Source: Terfezia claveryi (Eukaryota > Ascomycota > Pezizomycetes > Pezizales > Pezizaceae). Taken from it: 64,000 nucleotides of DNA. The stretch is taken from contig WHUX01000073.1 of the NCBI GenBank assembly GCA_015179025.1, forward strand, positions 62,001 through 126,000, in the 5' to 3' direction. Positions within the stretch are counted from its first letter, which is position 1, and the number at the start of each line of letters is the position of its first letter. A model generated the notes under the pieces. That model saw nothing but the letters and a program-made list of their open reading frames with translations. It did no database searches and was not told the DNA's origin. Shown in pieces: positions 54,900 through 64,000 of this stretch. The position numbers and the translations under genes were made by a program.

Positions 54900-54988
54900 G
54901 GTCACTAAAACAGGTCGCGTGCGGAGCATCGTGCTAATAGGGTCCCAGTAAAACGCGAGGGTTGTGAGTTCGAGTCTCACCGTGACCA
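54900..54988 (+). tRNA. tRNA-Ile(AAT)-like gene with 13-nt intron, D-arm degenerate
   Basis: The anticodon arm TCGTG-CTAATA..A-CGCGA with anticodon AAT is interrupted after position 37 by GGGTCCCAGTAAA. The T arm GTGAG-TTCGAGT-CTCAC is perfect, and CGTGACC pairs with GGTCACT at 54900 (six of seven). The 5' half of the D stem is not recognisable (AAAACAGG where TAGCTCAG is expected), and there is no TTTT terminator nearby. Alternatively GGTCGCG at 54913 pairs as acceptor, with the D arm missing. It may be a pseudogene. Confidence 0.55.
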
Positions 54989-55969
54989 ATACTCTTGCTT
55001 CCCTTGGATAGGTGCTACTTGCTACTTACTGTTCTTCCCATTATGACATCATCAACATAAGAACAAGATTACCGGTACCTACCCTGTAACTAAAGCAATG
55101 TTTTTGTTCTTCTCAGCGCCAGTGCCGGGATTAATAGCTTCAAGGCCGCTATCGTAGGGACTCGAATTATACAGTAGCGCTATCACTTACATATGCGATG
55201 TGAACGACCTATGCGGGTTTTCAGGATCTCACGAGACATGCCCGTGCTCATTGTTATGTGAACGTCGGAGATTGAAATGTACAGTACTGTAATTATCCAT
55301 AATGCCATCAAGGAAGCCTCTGAAAGTGCTGTCCATGAATATAGCTGCAAATGTCTAGGAGGCAGACTTCCTCCACCGGGGTCCAACGGTATGGGGCCAT
55401 TACCGTAACTCGGAGTGTGTTCCAGCACCGTCCTGGTCCAGTAAACTGAGCTTATAATTCACCACCTGATCTTCTGTGACATCACTAAAAAGTATCATAC
55501 ATGACTTCTAGATTCAATGGTTTATGATCCGCATGTCCCACGCATATGTATAGTGATAGCGCTACTATAAACTCAGTCTCTACCTACCTAGTCTACAATA
55601 TATTATCTAAACTTGGGCTACTCCGTACAGTTTAATCAGGTGGCCCTAACCGTAACCGTAGGGATTTTCTCCAAACAGGGGCCACAGACACCCCATTCTT
55701 CTCATGAGATTAACGTTGTGTTTGGCACCGTTAGAAGCAATAACAATATCTTTGGGTAAAGCGCATTTTCTTAGTATCAAAATCTTATCATTTCCCCAAT
55801 CCGGAATTCTTCAGGAGGTTCTGTGGACTCGAGCAGTTCTAGTCTAATGTAACAAGAGAGCCTGGCTTGCATCCCGGAGCTTAGCTGCAAATATTATTTG
55901 GGCGATATCGCATCATTACTTGCGCGACACGATAACCCAAATTTGACAAAAAAAAGAGGAAAAAATAAA

Positions 55970-56051
55970 CTCTCTGGCGGGGAATTGAACCCCGGTCGCC
56001 CGCGCTCAGTCAAATGACAGGCGGGAATACTTACCACTATACTACCAGAGA
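55970..56051 (-). tRNA. tRNA-Asp(GTC) with 10-nt intron
   Basis: The acceptor TCTCTGG pairs with CCAGAGA, discriminator G. The D arm GTATAGTGGTAAGTAT, anticodon stem CCCGC/GCGGG with loop CTGTCA..C and T arm with GGTTCAATTCCCC are all regular. The intron TTTGACTGAG follows position 37. T runs on the minus strand directly downstream serve as the Pol III terminator. Intron-bearing tRNA genes are common in filamentous ascomycetes. Confidence 0.92.
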
Positions 56052-58160
56052 TTTAATTTACTCTAAGAACATAATCTAGAATATGAGAGAGCTAACCCAA
56101 TCCGTAAATCCCACAATTTCCCTGTTCAACCTCCGATAAAAAAGATCCCAAAACGTGGAAGTGGCAGATATCGTAACTTTCCTCAATGCTAACTAGAATA
56201 CCGCGAAACCACTGAAGAGAGAACAAGAAAAAAGACCGACAATTCTTAACGGCTGCCGTGTTGCGCAAATCGGTCCTCTAGTTGTCTTGGTTCATTCTTT
56301 GGCCCATTTATCTACCAATAAAAAGTGCGTCTCGTGACAATCAAGATACAGTAAGTGATTTCAGTCCTATTTGGTATAGTACACTTTCTTGATATAAGAA
56401 TATTACACCAACCCATACAAATCAGAATTCTTTCGATGCATGCAAGTCCTTATAGATAAAACTAGTTCAAACGTATCAAAATGGGTTGGAGCGTTTGTCA
56501 CTCTGGAAGATGAAGATGTTGTTGAAATGACGGATCAAATGCTCAGGCTGGGACCCTTCCCTCATGCGCCTATATCTAATTACACAATCTGCTACCACAT
56601 AATTCCTTCTAGTCATAATAATATATTAATTAATGTCACACAAAGATCTTACCATCAACATCGATGCCACCAACCGGGCTCCAGCCGTCCAGTCATCTAA
56701 TCAAACCCTCGTTTAGATTTCCGACACTTGCGGATGGGTGTAACTGACGCTTGCATGTATGCAGGAGATCAGGCTGATTTTCAAACTACCTAGGTATTTC
56801 CTCGCTGCGGCTCAGTTCAACAACCCCATGCTACACCGTGCAGCTCGTGTACACAAAATAAGGCCTGATCAAGTGTGCTTCATTAGAATATCATCTCAAA
56901 GCGGGCTACATACTAGTCCCGTTAACAATCACATGCACAGTGAGACACTTCTGCTGGTCACAGAACTCTATATTCCATGTGCGTAGGCGAGACATCCATT
57001 AAAGCGTATTTGTGAAGCACTGAAATCTTGATAAATTCTAAATAACTAGAGCTGTAACCAAAGTTATGTGGAATACAATATATTGATGTCTATATCATGT
57101 CTACCTATATAGTCTACATATAATGATCCAGAACTTTAAATCTAATGTTCCCTCGAGAGCTCCTCTCCTCTACAGATTCTAAAATTACGCAACTTCCTAG
57201 GATCTCATTCCAGAATCTATTCTCCTCTCCCATCGGAATCCACTTCAATTGAGACCCATGATCACCTTTCGTACAACAATAACAACACACCCACAATCCG
57301 TATTCACCACAGCTACTAGACTAGTGCGCCTTGCTTAATGTAATATGCATGTAACCTTCCTATATCGGCAGCTCGCCATTAACTTCCTTACCCCTTACCA
57401 TTGCCCGAATATTGACGCAAGAGCTATATCTCCTATATATTAATATTGCATGTAGGTATGTTAACGTAGATATTGATCGAAGGTGGTTCAGCTCGAAGGG
57501 AGTTGTTTTATTGGCGGACCCTAAAGCAGCCTTAGAACAATTAGAAGGCTCATCGGTTTAGTCTCATATTACCGACTCATAAATATTCTTTGACAGCTCA
57601 CCTTCTAGCCTATATTCAGGCGCCTTTGACATGACTATTCCCCATTCTATTTTATAAGAGGAAACAAGGGAGCCCCAACCCTATGACATACATATAAAGC
57701 TTGAATACGAGTACTAATTTACCAAAAAATAAGAAAAATAAAGTGAGGTTCCCAGTCCCTGCTGACGGATCAATCCTCCCTGCTTGTAGAGTCTGATCTA
57801 TAGTACATATAAAGTACCAATGCGTATGCATATCAATATCTCTAGCCTCACCTGCGGCTAACACATAGTACAAGCGACATCTAGAAAGCGAATATAGGCA
57901 CAAACTGAAGACAATTCAACTTGTGTGAAATCACGGAGGCTATGAATATGATATTGTCAACTTGAAAATGGACTTTGAACATATTTCCACTGATCCCCAA
58001 ATGCATTCCTCCTATGCAAATAAATAAGAATAATAGATGTAAAAGGTGTAAATATCAAAGCCCTCCCATATTCGCAAGCACGCAAGTATCAAAATCAATC
58101 CACCGCAGCCCGCACTCATACAATAAAAACGAATAAACAAAGAAAAGGAATAAGAAGCCT
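56052..58160. other. Intergenic, no supported gene
   Basis: Short open frames only (for example 56440-56700), none with recognisable content. The same holds for 54989-55969. Confidence 0.55.
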
Positions 58161-60028
58161 TTACACTGGGGGGGTCCATGTTGGGGCGTTGATGATTATA
58201 CCCATTAAGCAACCAGAGACAATACCGGCAACTGGGAGGGTAATAATCCATCCAGCGTAACACCACGCAACCATTCTCCAATTGAGAGCCCTAATATCAC
58301 CGTTGCTGAGAGCGACACCCATGGTAGCTCCGACAATGCATTGAGTGGTAGAGATTGGAAGGGAGAGGCGTGTAGCCATGACGACTGTGACGGCGGCACC
58401 AAGTTCCATGGAGAAACCACGAGATGGGGACTGGAGTGTAAGACGGTTACCCAAGTTCCTCATGATGTTATAACCGTAAGTCCAGAGACCAATGACGATA
58501 GCGGCACCACCATAGGCAAGGACCCAGACGGGGACATCCGCCTTCTTTCCAATAGTGCCTTTGGACCACACAAGGTAGATAGTAGAAAGAGGACCAATGG
58601 CGTTGGAGACATCGTTTGCGCCATGGGCAAAGGAGGCGGTGGCAGCAGTGAGGACTTGGAGGAAGGAGTAGAGATGCTCAGTCTTGTTGTCAAAGTGAGC
58701 AGCACGGGCGTGAATATCCTGGAGATTACCAGCCAACCGAGATTCTTTGGACTGCTCGGCAACAACATCCTTCCTAACACCGTGAAGCACGGCATCAATG
58801 ATGATCCTACTGAGGTTCTTTGGTGTGTACCATGGGCCAGCATCCTCAGCTTCAGTAGCGCCCAAAGACTTGTTGTCGGCTCCAGCGACAGCGTGCTTCT
58901 CAGCATATATGCTGTCCATATCGCGAGCAGGGACCTCTCCACCATTGTCACGGGTATCCTTCTCACGCTTCAAGTGCTCCATATCCTTGATAGTGGAAGC
59001 CTTGATGTTGGCAGCCTCAAGGTCAGCACGAGTGGCATGACCGCGGTAGTAGTCCTGAATGACAGCGACCTGAGCACCCTCCGGGGCATCTGGAACTGGC
59101 CCACGCTTGTAGAGCAATGGGCCGAGGAAGAAGTGGTACCACTTGAGAGTCCAGTCCTCCTTGACGAGGAGGCGGTGGAGGTATGGGACGAAGAAGAGCA
59201 AACAAATGGCGACAACGCCAAAGGTGACACCGAGGATGCATCCAACAATTTGTCCGGTTCCCCAGTTGTCGAGCTTGAGGTTTGGTGCACCTTTCCAGAC
59301 GATAACCATGGTGAGAATACCAGAGGTAAGACCGAAGTACATTGGGACCATGACAAAACCCCACTTGAGAGGGTTGGATCGCTGGAGGACACAATACTTT
59401 GTGATCAAGAAAATGATGCTAGCGAAACCACCCGCGATAGCTGGGGAAACGAACCAAGAGGCGAAGATTTGGGCGACACCCTTGCCCTTCCAGCCCCAAA
59501 CAACGCCGTCGGCACCAAGAGTGGCAACACCCATCCCGATAACACCGCCGATGATACAGTGACTAGAAGACCGGTCAATTTTTATGATTCTGCGACATTA
59601 GAAAGGAAGCAAACTCACGTTGTGGAAACTGGCATACCAATCGAGGTAGCGACCGTCAGCCAAGTGGAGGATCCCACCAAAGCGCAAACCATTCCCAACA
59701 TCAAGACCGCTGGTTGATCTTCGAAGGCTTCCACCTTCACAATTTTGTTTCTGATAGTATCCGCAACACGACCACCAACCAAGATGGCTCCACCGAATTC
59801 CATCACAGACGCGATCATCATCGCCTGCATAAGGGTAAGCGAACGAGAGGAAACTGAAGTCGCGAAAGAGTTTGCGACATCGTTGGCACCGATATTCCAA
59901 GCATCCTACCAAAGGACAGAGTCAATGACAGTTTTCGGAAAGCACAAGATTTATATTTGGCAGCTTACCAAAAATGCAAACAACATGCCTATAGCAAAGA
60001 GGAAATCATACTCGTGCATTGCCGCCAT
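58161..60028 (-). CDS. PHO89: PiT-family phosphate transporter (PHO89/PHO-4 type)
   Basis: Three exons, 60028-59969, 59905-59619 and 59562-58161, with introns of 63 and 56 bp, give 582 residues, close to the 574 of yeast Pho89. The protein starts MAAMHEYDFLFAIGMLFAFL and continues DAWNIGANDVANSFATSVSS, the first signature of the family. The second, FAHGANDVSNAIGPLSTIYL, lies near residue 425. Joins restore AFL|DAWNIG and PVSTT|HCIIGG. Membrane segments surround a long hydrophilic central loop (about 275-400). It would be a plasma-membrane cation/phosphate symporter for high-affinity uptake. CACGTG boxes lie upstream at 60850 and 61132. The long antisense frame 58341-59717 is a shadow. Confidence 0.95.
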
Positions 60029-63000
60029 CTTGGAGACGCTTGCCTTTCCCGGCGGGGTATATTGGGGGGAGGGGGGGAGATGTTATAGAAAAGTGAGATT
60101 GAATCTCCGAGGCCTCTTCTGAAGGAAAGTACTGGTGCTGTTTGCGTGGATAAGGGATATGAGGGGATGTTATCAAGTATTTATGAAAGAGCCCGTACCT
60201 AGGGGAGGTATTGAACCAGATCAGCGGTACTGATCTCAACCAGCTGATTGATCTCGCCCCTATATAGCTCCACCCCACGCTGCTGTAAGAAGCCATGAGC
60301 CATGAATGGTCGGAAGCTGCCCCCCCCCTCCAATATCCCAGCCGGCCGAGTGGTCATGTTGTGCCAAGCCTGGTTCCCCCAAATTCCCCGCTGGAGATTT
60401 CTGTTTCTCGTGCCCAGACTCTCTTGGCTTAGAATACGTTTTATTCGTTGACGCAAATGACGGACACCAAAAGTCTGTGCGCAACGATTCCCTCGGCCAG
60501 GGCCCCGTCGCCACATTTGCCATATGCCAATGAACAACCTTCTATCACGCATGTTTGTCCTATATCTCTCCACAATGTCTCGGAGGTTCCACGTTCCATA
60601 TGCATGTGCGACAGATGCGAGTTTTCCCCCTCTACGAGGGTCTGGGCACGAGACCAATAATTCCAATCTCACGGTCTTATCCCGTTCCAACGATCAAGGA
60701 AGGTAAATAGTCGCGTGCTGCAGCTTCCTGGAAGTCTTGTCCTGAACCGACCCTAATATTATAATATATACTTAATGTATCAACCAGACTACCGTACCTG
60801 TACATGTAGCCTCGTAACCAGTCTGTTGTAGGGAGTTACTTGGCGTTGTCACGTGCACAAGGTCTCGCGAACGCTACAAAAATATTAACCTGGATACGAG
60901 GCTAGAGTACATGCACCTTCCCTAGTAAGGAGCTAGGCAGGGGTTCCTGTAATTGGCATGAGACTACTGTAATTAAGTTTAATTTTCGTGTTGCCGCGAA
61001 CCTGGTCAACTTATCAGGCGGGAGCTAATATTCCTTGTGTTGTGCATACACCGGTAATCGCCTACTTACATATGTATTCTACTGTACTTGTTCTGTTTCT
61101 TTCCCCTCAGATACTAATAATGGAGGTAAAGCACGTGCAAACGGTGTGACCGATGGGTTGCCAAATATCAGATCATCTGTACAGTGGATCGATGCCCAGC
61201 GCCCCTGCCTGACAGGTGCGACTTGCACCCTGGCCGTGCATGTTGCACGAGGGTACAAAGCATCCTCAAATTTCTACGAATTCGATTTCGATTATTACCG
61301 GTACCCGGTACAACTAGCCAAGAAAGAGCAGCACGAAGGCCTTGCAAATCATACGGAGTTTAGAACACTACTGGCTAACGGAGGGACCTCCGTGCATTTT
61401 CTCTGTTACTCATTATGTTTAGTGTAGGTACCGGTAGTGCCGCTGACAGAAAGTACGCAATTGCAGTCTCCCTATAAGCCTTATAATTCGATGAATTGCC
61501 CTTCCTGCCAACTGTCTCATGAATGAGGAGTTCTAGGGAATGAAAAGTAGCAGAGAAAAACCCCTAATAGAATTGAGGACGACGACTTTTTTTTTTTATT
61601 TTTATTTTTTATATAGTCTATACGGATACCCGCAATCGAGCTTAGATCATGACAATCAGGTACACTATGCCAGCTTCGTATTTTCATGTGGCGTTTTCAA
61701 AAGCGCAGGCACCGTGAGAGAACACGGACCACCTATTGGTCGAGAAAATGACAGGGGGGGGGGAAGGTATGATGTAGGTTTTGTTGTTGCAAGGTATGTA
61801 TGTACCGTAGCACGTTCTTGCGATACGGCCTCTAATTGGCTGAATCCAACGTCCATTCATCAGAAAAATACACTGTACTGTATATAGTTGGGATAAACTA
61901 AAGTAAGCTTATGGAGTGACAGCATGAGATTTCTCGCAACCACGGATTACGGCACAGATATATTTTGCCTCGAAGGTTACGCTAAATAGATATAGACTGA
62001 ATTGAATAATACCGAGAAGCGAGGGATGAATGGGCCTATCTTATACCGGAAAGATTCTTAATATCCGTACTGACTGCCCCAATATTATTATTCTATACCC
62101 GAGAGGTTCCCAACAATTCAACCCAGCGCTTAGAAAACCCCTGCCATTCTTTTGCCCCATGGTCGGCGATAATTTTCCAACACAGCAAATAACGTTAGTT
62201 GGAACTACCGTAGAGCTGAATATTCGCCCACTTTTCCACTCTTTTGTCCAATTGCAATCGTCCCGAATAAACGTGCTAGCCTTTGCACAGAGATCGGGGA
62301 ACATTTCCGATAAGCATGAGACAGCAGGGACGTTGACGTGCTCTGAGTTTAACGTACTTACATATGTACCAGTTGCAACCATCAAGTCTCATCTGACCCT
62401 CGAGCGTGATTGCCTTTAAGATCTTGTAGCTCAAAATTTTCAAAACGATAACGTAATGGATAGGATGGCGGGGTTCTGAGGCGCTTTGACCTCAAAGCAT
62501 GACGACGCGACAACGCGATTATGGAAAGTAATTATGTAGCTCATGTGAATATTAGGTTAGGTATCCGGTAATTCGTGGTTGAGTTTACCTACATTGGTGC
62601 AGTTCATAAGTCAAAGAAAGCGCTTGCATCAGAGAAAAATCCTAACGTATACAGATGGATTGCCCTAAATTTTCTAGGCTATACCAACAAAGACTACCGT
62701 ATCCTAGTTCAAATTGCTTGCCTGTATCTAGAATCTGACATAAGTTTGCAGGGCTAAACTCGGGAATGGTTGCCGAACCATGCAAAATTGCCAAATGAAG
62801 GTCTTCATCATACAACAGTCCGGATAAAGGTAAGGAAATCTTAATGTGCTCTGGTTACTTAAATAATAACAGGATTAACTCCTCTAAACCAAGTTTGGTA
62901 GGCGTCCAGAAGGCCAGGAGATATATATGATGGTGTGATGGTGTTCATAACTTATCAAAAGATCTCAGTTTGGCCGTACAAAGGGGCTCTCTGTCGAATG

Positions 63001-64000
63001 AATTTTGTACTCAGACTGGGGTAGTTACGAGCATGTCTGTGTTGCTTGCATACCTTATCGATCTACGTGGAAAGTTCCAGCATGCATGCAGGTCGTCAAG
63101 TTTAAGTTTTTACCAACGAGATTAGGTTTCCGGGATTTCAAGCTCATTTGAGAAGGGCAAATGAACAGTTTTGTAGCAGGCAGAGCCCTAGGTGGAGAAG
63201 ACTCGTGATTGATTGGCTCGCTAATTATAAGTACTGTATGTAATGTATAATTCTCCCGGGGGCTTGGAAATGTTGGTAACGTATAACCACACGATCGGTG
63301 CACATCTGAATAGATATAAATTCTGCCAAAGCGCCTTGGATCAAGAGCGAGTCCGCCGCAGGGCTGATGGATATGAGACAATAGCTTAACCGAGAAACCC
63401 GTCGTTGTATTCGCTGCTGGTGAAGTGCCATAGAAGGTTTCTCCTGAGCCATGAAACAAGATGCATTTTGGCATAATTATGAAAAACGGCAGTACTTAGT
63501 ATGTCCAGCATTTTTCGATTTCGATTTTCCTGTTTCCCCATATATGAAGCAGATGAGTACTCCGTACCTCCCTCAGATGTGCTTGGGATTGTGGCATGTA
63601 CAGTTGACCCATCTCAATCACGATCATTGCGTGACTGGTGCCATATCATGGCATGGTTCTTGGGTCATAATCCTTCGTGACAGCCGGTACCTACACAGGT
63701 CGTTCCTTACGTGTTTGAGAGGTTGATGTGCCGAATTGTCCGAGTTTGGTATTCGGCATCTTTGAGACACGCCTAGTACCTAAGTAGCAACAAGGACACG
63801 GTTCATCATGAATTCTGTGCCAAAATTCGTCTGCCTCAACCCTCATGCATAATTCAACGATACAGGACAGACATTTGCCCTTACTGACCTTGCAAAAGTT
63901 CAGGGGGGACTGTAAAGTAAGCTGCGCTATCATGACAGGGGGGGCCTGGAATTGGAATACTAGTAGAATAGCTTTGAAAATAGGAAGCAATTCCGGGGGA
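60029..64000. other. Upstream region of the transporter and gene-free end
   Basis: It contains a G run near 60064-60076, Pho4/NUC-1-like boxes and scattered GTACCGGTA-type motifs. Open frames such as 61035-61427 and 62030-62419 have no recognisable content or support. Confidence 0.5.
60850..61137 (+). promoter_or_regulatory. Two CACGTG boxes upstream of the phosphate transporter
   Basis: CACGTG at 60850-60855 and 61132-61137, and a weaker CACGTT at 60590-60595. CACGTG is the core site of the phosphate-starvation activators Pho4 (yeast) and NUC-1 (Neurospora). They lie 0.6-1.1 kb from the start codon, so the link is an inference. Confidence 0.4.

Noticed and set aside
58341..59717. A 458-codon open frame antisense to the phosphate transporter
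   Set aside because: It mirrors the coding exons and one intron of a well-supported PiT-family gene, has no recognisable content, and such mirror frames arise from GC-biased codon use.
60199..60690. A 163-codon frame upstream of the phosphate transporter
   Set aside because: It lies in the promoter/leader region, with no motif and no plausible splice link to the transporter.
62030..62419. Overlapping 129- and 114-codon frames on opposite strands
   Set aside because: Neither has recognisable domains, splice context or biased composition; chance frames of this size are expected.

Overview
This is a gene-poor, transposon-rich stretch of a filamentous ascomycete nuclear genome. The evidence is short spliceosomal introns (about 50-110 bp with GT..AG ends), an intact NMA111-type HtrA protease, a PiT/PHO89-type phosphate transporter, a BAP31/Yet3 homologue, an intron-containing tRNA-Asp, Ty3/gypsy chromoviruses and AT-rich decayed repeats with a C-to-T/G-to-A bias. 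The low gene density and the retroelement load would suit a Pezizomycete or another repeat-rich ascomycete, but I cannot assign a species from sequence alone.

Layout. 1-5.8 kb is a graveyard of retroelement pieces: a minus-strand gag remnant, an LTR-like block with 41-bp tandem repeats, and the 3' end of a gypsy element with its LTR. A nearly complete gypsy chromovirus (5763-12138, 646-bp LTRs, ACTGA target duplication) sits next to it, inserted in older repeat DNA. 12.1-14.8 kb holds AT-rich decayed repeat DNA and two inverted copies of an unrecognised coding-derived repeat. A 1183-residue serine-rich protein gene follows (minus strand, 14923-18474). From 18.5 to 26 kb I see no intact gene, only a tRNA-like relic, a pogo-type transposase relic and an inverted repeat. 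A small two-exon gene lies at 26.1-26.6 kb, then a chitin-deacetylase-like relic (about 27.0-27.5 kb), an aminotransferase gene (28.6-30.4 kb) and a BAP31-like gene (31.1-32.2 kb). A broken, intron-bearing unrecognised gene lies at 35.7-37.2 kb. A second gypsy chromovirus (38549-44603), with identical LTRs of only 94 bp, is riddled with stops. NMA111 is at 46.9-50.5 kb. An LTR-like block and a fourfold tandem array of about 308-bp units, each encoding a tiny two-exon ORF, occupy 52.0-53.6 kb. A third copy of the unrecognised repeat protein, a tRNA-Ile-like gene and tRNA-Asp occupy 54.0-56.1 kb, the phosphate transporter 58.2-60.0 kb, and 60-64 kb looks empty.

The host genes do not form an obvious pathway or cluster; they look like ordinary housekeeping loci separated by repeats. 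The most interesting observations are a well-formed -1 frameshift signal (slippery heptamer, 5-nt spacer, H-type pseudoknot) at the gag/pol junction of the first gypsy element, the tandem mini-gene array with conserved introns, and two unrecognised protein families that survive here mainly as damaged copies.
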